Assembly (NCBI RefSeq): GCF_001653565.1
Contig: NZ_LYPB01000074.1
Span: forward strand, 62,001-126,000
DNA length: 64,000 nt
Direction: 5' to 3'
Origin: Paenibacillus oryzisoli
GTDB lineage: Bacteria > Bacillota > Bacilli > Paenibacillales > NBRC-103111
Shown: one piece after another, positions 51,701 to 60,098 of the stretch
Layout: every line of letters starts with the position of its first letter
Numbering within the stretch: position 1 is the first letter of the stretch
Program-made: the position numbers and the translations under genes
The notes under the pieces: model-generated
What the model saw: the letters and a program-made list of their open reading frames with translations, nothing else
The model's database searches: none
Told to the model about the DNA's origin: nothing

Positions 51701-52499
51701 TCAGAATTTTGCCTAACTGTCCTGCCAAGATAAACATACCATTACTAAAAATGGCACGATAATACTGGTATGCGATTGGAAACATTGGATTAGTCCCAGG
51801 GATTCTTTGCCGCTCCGTCCAGGTCACGCCGTCCCCGGAAGTCAGAATAACTTCTTCGTACCCCGTCGCCACGAACACCCCATTGCCGTAAGAGATGCCG
51901 TAAAGCTGATTAGTCGAGCCTGAGGTACTGCTTGTCCAGGTCATGCCATCCGTCGAAGTGACAATCGTACCATAATCACCTACTGCTACATACTTCCCAT
52001 TGCCGTAAGTAATACGGTTAAGTCCAGAAAAGGTATTGGACACACGGCTCGTCCAAGTTACGCCGTCCGGGGAAGTCAGCATGTACCCCGACTGCCCTAC
52101 GGCAACATATAAGTTGTCCCCATACACCACATCAAAGAGAATATTCGACGTGCCGGAAGCCCGGCTGGTCCACGTCGTGCCGTTTGGAGAAGTGAACAAA
52201 TTGCCCGACCAACCAACTCCGACAAACAAGCCACCCCCGTAGCTAACACTCGCCAGGAATGAAAAACCCGGAGGAGAAGTCACCGCGCTCCACGTTACGC
52301 CATCGGTTGAGGTGACGATTTTGTCTCCTCCTGCCACGAACAATCCATTGCCGTAAGCCACGCCATACATCGTATCTGTAGAACCGGATGTTCTCGACTC
52401 CCAGTTGTCTAACGGAGTGGAAGCATAGGCAGATTTATAAACTGGCATGAGACCCACCATCAAGAGCATTGCCAAAATCAGAGATAAGTAACGTTTCAT
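48729..52499 (-). CDS. Large SLH surface protein with N-terminal repeat propeller and five Ig-like repeats
   Basis: 1256 residues from MKRYLSLILAMLLMVG (AAAGGGAAG upstream). In order: signal peptide ending near 'YKSAYA'; seven to eight short repeats 'GVAYGNGLFVAGG...TSTDGVTWT' (photosystem II/BNR-like propeller, ~residues 30-340); five ~107-residue Ig-like repeats starting 'NAEAPSISVQPTEQTVNVGD'; an InlB B-repeat/Listeria-Bacteroides segment ('VSFDSNGGSAVNSQTVSYNG', 'FAGWYSDSSL'); a cadherin-like domain ('LSVDQSMLTPAFTASEVNY'); and three C-terminal SLH domains that hold it to the cell wall. Probably an adhesin or matrix protein. Confidence 0.9.
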   Translation of the reverse strand: MKRYLSLILAMLLMVGLMPVYKSAYASTPLDNWESRTSGSTDTMYGVAYGNGLFVAGGDKIVTSTDGVTWSAVTSPPGFSFLASVSYGGGLFVGVGWSGNLFTSPNGTTWTSRASGTSNILFDVVYGDNLYVAVGQSGYMLTSPDGVTWTSRVSNTFSGLNRITYGNGKYVAVGDYGTIVTSTDGMTWTSSTSGSTNQLYGISYGNGVFVATGYEEVILTSGDGVTWTERQRIPGTNPMFPIAYQYYRAIFSNGMFILAGQLGKILTSTNGITWTSHNSGYTGGLWGLASGNGTYVVTGQQGTIRQTVASLNAEAPSISVQPSNQTANEGDTSPTLSVTATVSDNGLLSYQWYSNTTNSNSGGTLIGSATSETYAAPTASAGTTYYYVVVTNTNASVSGTQTASTTSSAAKVTVNALVNAEAPSISVQPTEQTVNVGDTSPTLSVTATVSDNGLLSYQWYSNTTNSNSGGTLIGSATSETYAAPTASAGTTYYYVVVTNTNASVSGTQTASTTSSAAKVTVNALVNAEAPSISVQPTEQTVNVGDTSPTLSVTATVSDNGLLSYQWYSNTTNSNSGGTLIGSATSETYAAPTASTGTTYYYVVVTNTNASVSGTQTASTTSSAAKVTVNALVNAEAPSISVEPTDQTVNEGDTSPTLSVTATVSDNGLLSYQWYSNTTNSNSGGTLIGSATSETYAAPTASTGTTYYYVVVTNTNVSVSGTQTASTTSSAAKVTVNALVNAEAPSISVQPTDQTVNVGDTSPTLSVTATVSDNGLLSYQWYSNTTNSNSGGTLIGSATSETYAAPTASAGESYYYVVVTNTNNSINGTQTATAVSQAAKVTVHASLLVSFDSNGGSAVNSQTVSYNGSASRPADPTKLNYTFAGWYSDSSLITTFNFNNVITDNMMLYAKWYSSIASLSALSVDQSMLTPAFTASEVNYRVDVPNSVDRLTFYITKGNLSQSLTVTGATYSAVTNNVYAYRTADLLVGSNVIQIAVTAQNDTTTTYTITATRGSVQTPTSTSTPSDSEAPPSTNNETLNLPVSPFKNHVIDQEAVIKTVKDAIAATKNTSVEFSDISQHWSVPNIKVAVKLRIISGYPDQTIHPDAPVTRAEFATMIFRAFGLEQGKAVASFSDTSSHWASAYIRTLASLGIVSGYDDSSFKPDAEITRAEMVTIIARVLDLNLLGKGATTNFNDVSSDYWAKDAIQKSSSAKLIQGVTNDTFKPDSHASRAEAITVIIYALESDTSIKKLIQDIQ
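49977..51560 (-). repeat. Five tandem 321-bp coding repeats
   Basis: A 321-bp period in the SLH gene; copies 2-4 are almost identical in DNA, and the outer two are more diverged. The longest matching blocks cover the 'DTSPTLSVTATVSDNGLLSY' to 'STTSSAAKVTVNALV' part. Such near-identity favours recombination and copy-number change. Confidence 0.9.
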
Positions 52500-52695
52500 T
52501 TTCGTTCTTCCCTTTCTTCGTTCATTAGGTTTCAATCTCTTCCTACTATAGCAATGACTCACTTTGCAAATACTCATCAAACACTCAACAAAAATTGATA
52601 TATATCGACAAAAAAAACAAGAGCACGCATCCAAATCCCTTGTCAATAGAGGGATTTCGATTCGCACTCCTGCTTTGAAAGCTTAATTTGAATAG

Positions 52696-55600
52696 CTAAA
52701 GAATTTGTAGCAATTGTTTGGCAGCATTTCCGACTTCTAAGCCAAACTCAGCGCGAAGCATACTATAAAGCCAATCATATTGCTTCTTCGCCGAGACCCG
52801 ATCACCGACAAGCACATATACGCGAATCAGCTTCGTATGCAAGCTCTCGTTAAACGGATCACAGGCAAGCGCCCTTTTCAATACGGCCACGGCTGCTGGA
52901 AATTCCTTTTCCTGTACGTAGTATTCATAGATCTGCAGCAGTTGGCCGATGTACTCGCTTTCCAGATGGTTTCTCGCCTGTTCGACCCACGAAAATAAAC
53001 TATCTTCCATATAGCCTGTCCGATAAGCCTTTGCCAGTGCTGTTTCATAAGCTTTGACTTCCTCGGTCGCAATCGGAATACCAGCTGACGCCAATTGACG
53101 AAATGCATTGTAATCGCAGTCAAAATGATTCATTTCCAACCTGTAACTGCCTTTGACGTATTGGACGATTCCTTTTAACCCTATTTGTTCTAATTGCTTC
53201 CGGAGATAATGTACCGTCGTGTTTAACTGAGCGACTGCTCGTTTTGCATCAAAATCGCTCCATAAAGCATCTATGATTCGATACTTATCAATGGGTTCTC
53301 CCTGATGGTGAACTAGGTAAGCCATAAGCTCTTTTGTTTTGGAGGTGCGCCACTTAATTTCATCCTTATCTGCTTGTCCACTACGCACATGGAATCGACC
53401 AAAACAACGTACTTCGACACGTATCCCTTTGTCCAATTCATCTTGCGGGATTTTCAGAACCTGTATCAAACGATTCGAATAATCGCATAAAACAGAGGAA
53501 CCACGCCCCGAAAGGCCGTCCTCATATGATCTCGAATAGGCGGACAACATATCCGTCATGACATCGCCTTCATCCGCAAAGCTGCGAATGAATCCTTCCG
53601 GCTCCGCTAAGCGCAAAGCCGTTTCCAGCGTACGGAGCCCCTCCTGCGTTTGGCCATTGCGATATAACGTCACACTTTGCAGGATAACCATCTTGATACG
53701 ATCCCGAAGACGATCCTCTTGCCCGAACAACCGTTGCAAAGATTGGGATACTGATAGGGCTTCAGCCGTGCGTCCGCAGGCAGCAAGTACTCTCGCCAAT
53801 GCCATATATGCCCCCACGCCATGCAGCGATACTTTATCCGAAGAAGTCATCCCACACCGTTCCAACCATTCCAACGCATAAGGCATGGAACCTTGCCGCA
53901 CAGCTAAGCAAGCTTGCTCCGCTTCAATTTTCTGCAAAAATCGTTCATAATCCGGCGATTCAATCCGCAATTTCAACTCCTCCAGCAGTTCTAGGGCTCG
54001 GACTGGATTTCCCAACGCCTGCTGAATTCGCGAAGCGCTGACGTATATTTGCAACAAACTCCGCGGATTGTATTTCTGGCCACTCGGTTTCAACACCTGA
54101 TCCAGAAGCACTTCGGCCTCCTCCAAACGGTTCCATTCATACAGCACAGAACTGTAAGAAGCATAAAAGATCGCGGCAGACGTATGAGCTTTCCGGTCTC
54201 CCCAATGTTGAATCCACTTGATCAAAAATGCGGCGGCCGCATGGTAATCGTTAATATAAGACATGTGATCATCGAATTCATCATAACCGTAAAATCTATT
54301 GTCCCCCATGGATTCAAAGAGACTGCCTCCCGGGGCAACGTGCTCCGACAGCTCAAAATATGCTGATATGCCATCCAAATCTTTTCGAAAATAACTCGCG
54401 CTTGCACATAAAAAGTACATGTTGCCCATCATCTGTTTCCATTCCGCCTCGTCCATGCTCCCTCGCATAGCTTCATAACGGATTTTCGCCCCCTCTATCT
54501 TTCGACTGGCCGCTTCCCATTGCCGAATGCCGATTAAGAGGGACAAATGAAACATTTCCACCATTGGCCGTTTCGAAAGAAAGCTATCCGGCAATTGCAA
54601 AACCCATCCGCTTACTTTTCCAGCCTTTTTATGTAAAAAATCAAGAAGATTGTTTTCGATTACCCGAACAGCGTCATCGTACTGACACCCTTCCAGGAAA
54701 TGCTCGGCCGCCTCTTCCTCAAACCCATGAGACTCGTGCCACTGTGCCGCATGAACATGGGCTTGCAGCCTTAGCTCGCGAGCCGTTCGGGCAAACTGTC
54801 TCTGCAAAAATTCGGATAGCAAATGGTGATATCGGTACCATTGCCTATGCTCATCCAGCGAAATCGTAAACAAATTTAACTGTTCTAATTTTTCCAAAAA
54901 TACCTGACCGTCCGAATGCCCCGTAACGGCTTGACATAGGGAATCAGTCATGCGGCTTAAAATAGACGTACGGAGCATAAAAGAACGCATGTCTTCCGGT
55001 AGATCACGGAATACTTCCTCCAGTAAGTAGTCAGAGATATGATGCTGATTACCGCTGAATTGCCTTATGGATTCCGAGATGTTATCGCTGCTCTTCAGTA
55101 TGAGCGCTGCGAGCTGCAAGCCGCTGATCCAGCCTTCTGTCTGATGGAACAGCTCCGCGACTTGCTCCTTAGATAGCGACAAATCCGTCGTGTCTCGAAA
55201 GAAGATCACCCCTTCGTTCGGATGAAACCGCAAATCCTGTACCGTAATTCGTCGCATTTCCCCTTTAGCCAGCAGTCTGGCAGTAGGAATGACCAATTCC
55301 GTTCGGCTCGCGATATAGAGATGAATATGAGAAGGCAAGTGCTCCAACAGATAAATCATCGACTTCTGAATATCAGGATGCTCGATGAGATGGTAATCGT
55401 CTAGAACGATCACCAGTTCCCCGGATTGTTGGTTCAGCGCGTTCAGCATGGCCGAGATTGCAGGCTCCAGAGATACAGAAGACGCTGACGGCCCGTTATC
55501 CAAAAGCAGCGAAACCGTTTGGACAAAACCGGGAACCTTCTCTCCAATCGAAGCGGTAACACAGCTCCAGAACGGAATCCATGCATCGTCCTGCTTGTCC

Positions 55601-55794
55601 AACGATACCCAAGCCACTTGGGCGTCGCTTTGTCTCGCCCATTCGCTTAATACCGTTGTCTTCCCGTAACCGGCCGAAGCAGTAATCAGCGTCAGCTTGG
55701 CTCCCAGCCCCTCGTCAAGTTTGCGTACCAACCTTGGGCGAGGCACTAAACTGTTACGCGTATGGGGGATGTAAAGCTTCGTTTGAACAATCAT
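52696..55794 (-). CDS. MalT-like STAND ATPase regulator with C-terminal BTAD domain
   Basis: 1032 residues from MIVQTKLYIPHTRNSLVPRP; GGAGGG sets the start. N-terminal NTPase: Walker A 'ITASAGYGKTTVL', Walker B 'ELVIVLDDYHLI', then 'EVFRDLPEDMRSFMLRTSILSRM' of the MalT/LAL class, a long TPR region (~350-790), a winged helix ('FHVRSG..DEIKWRTSKTKELMAYLVHHQGEPIDKYRIIDALWSD') and a BTAD helical domain to the end. LAL regulators usually end in a LuxR HTH; the SARP-type ending here is a variant. Ligand unknown. It sits upstream of the SLH gene on the same strand, a possible target. Confidence 0.88.
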   Translation of the reverse strand: MIVQTKLYIPHTRNSLVPRPRLVRKLDEGLGAKLTLITASAGYGKTTVLSEWARQSDAQVAWVSLDKQDDAWIPFWSCVTASIGEKVPGFVQTVSLLLDNGPSASSVSLEPAISAMLNALNQQSGELVIVLDDYHLIEHPDIQKSMIYLLEHLPSHIHLYIASRTELVIPTARLLAKGEMRRITVQDLRFHPNEGVIFFRDTTDLSLSKEQVAELFHQTEGWISGLQLAALILKSSDNISESIRQFSGNQHHISDYLLEEVFRDLPEDMRSFMLRTSILSRMTDSLCQAVTGHSDGQVFLEKLEQLNLFTISLDEHRQWYRYHHLLSEFLQRQFARTARELRLQAHVHAAQWHESHGFEEEAAEHFLEGCQYDDAVRVIENNLLDFLHKKAGKVSGWVLQLPDSFLSKRPMVEMFHLSLLIGIRQWEAASRKIEGAKIRYEAMRGSMDEAEWKQMMGNMYFLCASASYFRKDLDGISAYFELSEHVAPGGSLFESMGDNRFYGYDEFDDHMSYINDYHAAAAFLIKWIQHWGDRKAHTSAAIFYASYSSVLYEWNRLEEAEVLLDQVLKPSGQKYNPRSLLQIYVSASRIQQALGNPVRALELLEELKLRIESPDYERFLQKIEAEQACLAVRQGSMPYALEWLERCGMTSSDKVSLHGVGAYMALARVLAACGRTAEALSVSQSLQRLFGQEDRLRDRIKMVILQSVTLYRNGQTQEGLRTLETALRLAEPEGFIRSFADEGDVMTDMLSAYSRSYEDGLSGRGSSVLCDYSNRLIQVLKIPQDELDKGIRVEVRCFGRFHVRSGQADKDEIKWRTSKTKELMAYLVHHQGEPIDKYRIIDALWSDFDAKRAVAQLNTTVHYLRKQLEQIGLKGIVQYVKGSYRLEMNHFDCDYNAFRQLASAGIPIATEEVKAYETALAKAYRTGYMEDSLFSWVEQARNHLESEYIGQLLQIYEYYVQEKEFPAAVAVLKRALACDPFNESLHTKLIRVYVLVGDRVSAKKQYDWLYSMLRAEFGLEVGNAAKQLLQIL

Positions 55795-56125
55795 CTGGTA
55801 ACCCTCCAGGATACATTCTATATTTTCTCTCCCCATTGGAAGTCGGCTTTTATTTGGATTCTGTACAGTCCTCTTACACCTGCAGTTTTTTCGAATGATT
55901 ACTATTTCGACAATAATATACATAATCCTACATAATCGGTGCTGATGCCGCAGTGCATTGTGTGATGGCGTGATCGCTGCCTTCAACGCTGGAGCGCAAC
56001 CAATAAATTTAAACGTTGCAACATTCATAATATTATTCATAAAACGTAAAAGAATGTTTGTCTATCGTTAATAAATAGGCTAACCGTAGGGTATTGGACC
56101 AGAGCGCGACGACAGTTTATCTCCA
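55795..56125. other. Non-coding gap
   Basis: Upstream region of the STAND regulator. It is A/T-rich around 56020-56050 (repeated ATAATATTATTCATA) and probably contains that gene's promoter. No convincing small ORF with a ribosome site was found. Confidence 0.5.
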
Positions 56126-56178
56126 TACAAAAAAATCTCGTCATGATGCAAAACCTTCATAGGTCTGCGTGACGAGAT
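56126..56178 (-). terminator. Terminator after the HxlR gene
   Basis: ATCTCGTCA (56135-56143) pairs with TGACGAGAT (56170-56178); on the minus strand the stem runs into TTTTTTTGTATGG. Confidence 0.75.
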
Positions 56179-56236
56179 CTGTTACGAAAATTATATGCCA
56201 TAGCAACGTTATCCGGGGAATCGCCATATCAATGCC

Positions 56237-56590
56237 TCAACTTTGATCGACTCTTTTCTCGTTCACATAGTTTATATGTTGGATGCCCCACTCATTTAAT
56301 TGCCTCAAGATGTGCTCCAACGTTCTCCCATGCTCCGTGATGCTGTATTCCACTCTCGGAGGAACCTCGGCATAAACTGTTCGTTGAATTAAATCTTCTT
56401 GTTCCAGTTCCTTCAATTGTGCTGTCAGCATTTTCTGTGTAATCCCCGGAATCCACCTTTTCAAATCGCTGAAACGTTGCGTTCCTTCCAATTGCAAAAG
56501 GAGCAGGATAATCGGCTTCCACTTCCCCGCGATGATATGTAAACATTCTCCAATGCCAATTTTGCAATTATGCGGCTCCAACTTTTCCAA
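56237..56590 (-). CDS. HxlR family regulator
   Basis: 117 residues from a TTG start (MEKLEPHNCKIGIGECLHII): AAGGAGG lies 8 bases before it, and the longer upstream frame has no ribosome site. HxlR core 'GKWKPIILLLLQLEGTQRFSDLKRWIPGITQKMLTAQLKELEQEDLIQRTVYAEVPPRVEYSITEHG'. Two Cys (residues 9 and 16) could sense quinones or electrophiles as in YodB-like proteins. Divergent from a pirin-DoxX operon. Confidence 0.85.
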   Translation of the reverse strand: MEKLEPHNCKIGIGECLHIIAGKWKPIILLLLQLEGTQRFSDLKRWIPGITQKMLTAQLKELEQEDLIQRTVYAEVPPRVEYSITEHGRTLEHILRQLNEWGIQHINYVNEKRVDQS

Positions 56591-56686
56591 TGTCCCCGCC
56601 TCCTTCGCGATCTTGATCGTGATTATACAGGCCAACCAGTGATTTGTCCATTTCATAATCCACGTAGAAAAGCACGTCCCGCCTAT

Positions 56687-56706
56687 TAGTTTCATCAATG
56701 AAACTA
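56687..56706. promoter_or_regulatory. HxlR operator candidate
   Basis: TAGTTTCAT-CA-ATGAAACTA, a perfect 9-bp inverted repeat in the divergent gap between the HxlR and pirin genes. Confidence 0.7.
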
Positions 56707-56798
56707 TACCACCTTAAAGTGCCTCCTTCCGTGATGATCTGACTTCCGCCATAATGGAGCCGTTGCACAACACCATAACATAAGCAGGGGGAATCCAG

Positions 56799-57485
56799 AT
56801 GATCGAAGTCAGCAAGGCCCATACGCGATACGCGATGGAAATTGATCGTAGTCGGGCAATCATGAGCTTTTACGCAAATCGGCGCTTCGGACCGTTGATT
56901 ATTTTTAATGATGATTTCATCGGGGCTCACGATGGAATTGGGAAGCATCCGCACAAGAATATCGAGATCGTGACCTATATGGTGACAGGACAAAACTACC
57001 ACAAAGATAGTACCGGCAAGGAATCCCTGCTCACTCCTGGTATGGTTCAGGTCGTTTCAGCAGGAACGGGGATTGTCCATGAGGGCATGAATCCGTCGGA
57101 TACCGAAGAAGAAAACCATCTTCAAATATGGTTTCAACCGGACCAATATGATATTCCGCCGCAACACCACGAATTCTCTTATGACCAGGATAAAATGAAA
57201 AATCGGCTATTGCCAATCGTGTCAAATCGCACTTGGGCAGTTGATCGGGTGCTTCCTATTCATCAAAACGTCACCATCTTTATTTCCAAGTTGGAGGAAG
57301 GCCATGAGCTTTCATTCGCTCAGTCAGCCGGTCGCAACATGTACGTATTTAATCTCGAAGGAGAACTCGTTCTGAACGAGGAAGCGCTTCTAGAGAGACG
57401 TGACGCAGCTCAAATTACCGGCCTGCAACGGTTGAATATGTCCGCTACGAAGGACACACATTTTATGCTAATCGACTTACCTTAA
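56799..57485 (+). CDS. Pirin family protein
   Basis: 228 residues. N-terminal cupin with the metal-binding pattern 'GKHPHKNIEIVTYMVTGQNYHKDS' (His-His-Glu-like set) and 'SAGTGIVHEGMNPSD', and a second cupin ('MYVFNLEGELVLNEEALLERRDAAQI'). Matches YhhW/pirin quercetinase-like proteins, which act on flavonoids or quinone-type compounds. AGGGGGA precedes the ATG. Likely derepressed by the divergent HxlR protein; a DoxX gene follows 35 bp downstream. Confidence 0.9.
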   Translation: MIEVSKAHTRYAMEIDRSRAIMSFYANRRFGPLIIFNDDFIGAHDGIGKHPHKNIEIVTYMVTGQNYHKDSTGKESLLTPGMVQVVSAGTGIVHEGMNPSDTEEENHLQIWFQPDQYDIPPQHHEFSYDQDKMKNRLLPIVSNRTWAVDRVLPIHQNVTIFISKLEEGHELSFAQSAGRNMYVFNLEGELVLNEEALLERRDAAQITGLQRLNMSATKDTHFMLIDLP

Positions 57486-57520
57486 ATGAAAATAGCACCT
57501 TAATGAAGGAGAATTGTCAT

Positions 57521-57904
57521 ATGGATATAATTTTGCTAATAGGTCGTATTTTAATTGGGGCTGTCTTCCTACTGTCCGGGATTGGGCACTTGAAAGATCG
57601 TAAGCTTACCGCCCGAATGGCAGCTGCCGCTGGTGTTCCAGCCCCTCAATTGCTTTCATTCGTTTCCAGTATGCTCACGGTATTCGGAGGACTTAGTCTA
57701 ACTCTTGGATTTCACGTAGAAATCGGAGTCGTCTTACTGCTGCTCTTCCTGCTGCCTGTTACATTCGCGATGCATCCTTTCTGGAAATCAGCCGATCCAA
57801 TGGAAGCAGGGAATCAGCAAGGGCACTTTATGAAGAATATAGCCTTAAGCGGCGCGCTTTTGGTGTTTCTGTATTTCGGTTCAGGTCCATTTAGTCTAGG
57901 GTAA
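57521..57904 (+). CDS. DoxX-family membrane protein
   Basis: 127 residues from MDIILLIGRILIGAVFLLSG, start set by AAGGAG. Four helices with 'SGIGHLKDRKLTARMAAAAGVPAPQLL', 'GGLSLTLGFHVEIGVVLLLLFLLPVTFAMHPFWKSADP', the DoxX core. Same operon as pirin; the pair with an HxlR gene repeats the theme at 11.6-12.5 kb. Confidence 0.88.
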   Translation: MDIILLIGRILIGAVFLLSGIGHLKDRKLTARMAAAAGVPAPQLLSFVSSMLTVFGGLSLTLGFHVEIGVVLLLLFLLPVTFAMHPFWKSADPMEAGNQQGHFMKNIALSGALLVFLYFGSGPFSLG

Positions 57905-57993
57905 TCTACGAATGCGCGGCAACGTATCGCCTTAATAAGCAAGATACAGTAGCCGTAATCTCTGGTGTTTTATCAATGAGAACATGATACAAA

Positions 57994-58584
57994 TTAACAC
58001 AATCTGGAATCAGGCCGCCGCGGATTGACCGAACCAAAGATATGATAGGGTGTTATCCCATTTGCAAATAGGCTATCTATCAACTTCACCAATTCTTCCG
58101 ACGATAGATCTTTGCCGTTGCGTATCCAAAGGCGAAACATAGATATTAATGTTGATATGTAAAACTCAATTATGTAGGGTGCTAAGACATCATTTGTTGG
58201 AAAGTCCACAATCAATCTCTCAAAGGGAATCTCTCTTTTCAGGCGTTCAACAAAATGAACAGAACCATAGTCGCCCAAGAGGGCTTTAAGAACTGATATT
58301 TCCTCTGCATTTTCCAAGCATTGAAGTGCATCTTGGAAAGTATGTGTAGAAAACTCTCTGCCTGCCATTTCCTCGTTAATGGATTTCAAAACGCTCTTTT
58401 CAACGCAGTCCAACAACTCATAGATATCCGTAAAGTATTGATAAAATGTACTGCGATTATATCCTGATTGGTTAGCAATCTCTTGAATGGATATTTTTTC
58501 AATTGGTTTTTGGCTATATAAATCACAGAATACATTTATAAAGGTTTGCCTTGTTTTGTCCGTAATTTCAGGTTGCTTATTCAT
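57994..58584 (-). CDS. TetR family regulator
   Basis: 196 residues. 'KTRQTFINVFCDLYSQKPIEKISIQEIANQSGYNRSTFYQYFTDIYELLDCVE' is a TetR HTH of the AcrR/YfiR type, with a TetR_C_33-like ligand part. GGAGG before ATG. Divergent from the ketopantoate-reductase-like gene; the gap has the dyad ACAAC-AC-GTTGT (58679-58690) next to TTGACA, a likely operator. Confidence 0.85.
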   Translation of the reverse strand: MNKQPEITDKTRQTFINVFCDLYSQKPIEKISIQEIANQSGYNRSTFYQYFTDIYELLDCVEKSVLKSINEEMAGREFSTHTFQDALQCLENAEEISVLKALLGDYGSVHFVERLKREIPFERLIVDFPTNDVLAPYIIEFYISTLISMFRLWIRNGKDLSSEELVKLIDSLFANGITPYHIFGSVNPRRPDSRLC

Positions 58585-58735
58585 TATTTGCCTCCATTGT
58601 TCTATTCAATCGATTATACGACAGATACTAAAAATCTGTTGGTTGATGACCGTATATTGAATCTATACAATAACATTATACAACACGTTGTTTGATTATT
58701 GACAAGGATTAATATATATATATTTAGGAGGCAAT

Positions 58736-59680
58736 ATGAGAATTTTATTCTTCGGTAGAGGTGTAATATCGACCCAATACGCTTGGGCTTTTGAAAAGGC
58801 AGGACATACAGTTGAGTTTTACGTTAGGAAAGGGAGAAAAGAAACCTTCGGAAGCAACATAGAGCTTGAAATGTGGGACGCACGAAGAGGGAAACAGCTA
58901 ATAAAAGAAAGCTGGAATGTCAAACTGCATGAGGAGCTGAGCCCCAATTATGATCTCATTATTGTGAGTGTCAACACGGAACAACTCCCGGCAGCAGCAC
59001 AATTACTATCAACTGCTGCTGGAAACACCCCTGTTCTCATATTCAATAACGTTTGGCAAGATCTGAAGTCTTCGATCTCACCATTGTCTATGAACAATGT
59101 TGTCTTTGGGTTCCCTGGAGGCGGTGGCGGCATTGCAGACAATAGGCTTAGAGGTGGCTTTTTGAAAATGCTATTTCTGGAAAAACCACGGATAGGCACT
59201 GAACATATTAACAACAAGGTCAAAGAACTATTTGAAAGTGCCCATTTTAGAATTAGTTGGATAAAGGATATGCAAAACTGGCTATGGAATCACTTTGCCA
59301 TGAATGCGGCTATGGAGACTGAAGTATTAAAGATGGGAAGTTTCCCTGCACTCATGAATCATAGTGACTCATTCGCAAATGTCGGTAAGAATATGAGGGA
59401 AATTATCCCTGTACTTAAGGCAAGAGGTGCAAAAGCTGATATGATTTCTCTACTGTTAACTAAGATTCCACCAGCAATTCTCGGCACGCTATTCAATAAA
59501 ATTATTTTTGCAAAGGGTAGCCTACCACGACTTTTCATTGAATACAACAATAGTAAAGCAGGTTTTGCGGTACTTGAAGTTGTAAGAGAAGCCAAAAAGT
59601 TAAGTATACCTTTACCACGTCTCACTGTGGCAATTGAAAACAATGAACAACACAAAGCTGTCGAAAATTCCATATCATAG
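58736..59680 (+). CDS. Ketopantoate-reductase family (ApbA/PanE-like) oxidoreductase
   Basis: 314 residues. N-terminal Rossmann 'MRILFFGRGVISTQYAWAFEKAGHTVEFYVR' (GRGVIST in place of GxGxxG), 'YDLIIVSVNTEQLPAAAQLL', 'GFPGGGGG', and the C-terminal helical domain. The sequence is far from true PanE, and the conserved catalytic Lys/Glu are not obvious, so it is probably a member acting on another substrate. AGGAGG sits 5 bases before the ATG. Regulated by the divergent TetR. Confidence 0.75.
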   Translation: MRILFFGRGVISTQYAWAFEKAGHTVEFYVRKGRKETFGSNIELEMWDARRGKQLIKESWNVKLHEELSPNYDLIIVSVNTEQLPAAAQLLSTAAGNTPVLIFNNVWQDLKSSISPLSMNNVVFGFPGGGGGIADNRLRGGFLKMLFLEKPRIGTEHINNKVKELFESAHFRISWIKDMQNWLWNHFAMNAAMETEVLKMGSFPALMNHSDSFANVGKNMREIIPVLKARGAKADMISLLLTKIPPAILGTLFNKIIFAKGSLPRLFIEYNNSKAGFAVLEVVREAKKLSIPLPRLTVAIENNEQHKAVENSIS

Positions 59681-60098
59681 AGCGGCGGTTATCCGGCGCT
59701 GTCAACCCATTAACATGCTTCATACCCATCGCGCATATGGGTGATTTCAAGAGCGTGTACTGTAAAGGATGCTGGCAACAAATGGAGGTGCCGATCTTTA
59801 TTCGCAGCCCAATATCTTTTCCTTTTCGCCTAATGGGAATAAAACCCAGCCGGATGCATCCAAATCTATGCACGATTTGAGAATCGATGTTACTAATTTT
59901 TCCCAAAAGTAGATTTGCGCTGTTACTTGTGATGCGGTTCAGCTTAACCTATCCTAAGGCAAAAAGACACTCTCGCTCGAGTGTCTTTTCACTTTCCCCG
60001 ATTCTATTAACAAAGCTTCAACTATGAATCCACCCGTTGCTTTTACATGGAGAGTGTTTATCCATGTGAATGTTGTGGGGACTCCACGTCAAAACAGA
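59681..60098. other. Non-coding gap with a terminator
   Basis: About 280 bases after the ketopantoate-reductase-like gene hold no gene I can support. A hairpin follows at 59962-59989. The rest up to the hydrolase stop is featureless. Confidence 0.45.
59962..59989. terminator. Terminator hairpin
   Basis: AAAAGACACTC-N6-GAGTGTCTTTT, an 11-bp stem usable on both strands. Confidence 0.85.

Noticed and set aside
59681..59960. Transposase remnant in the gap
   Set aside because: A minus-strand frame has a few Cys and His residues, but no recognisable transposase motif or terminal repeats.
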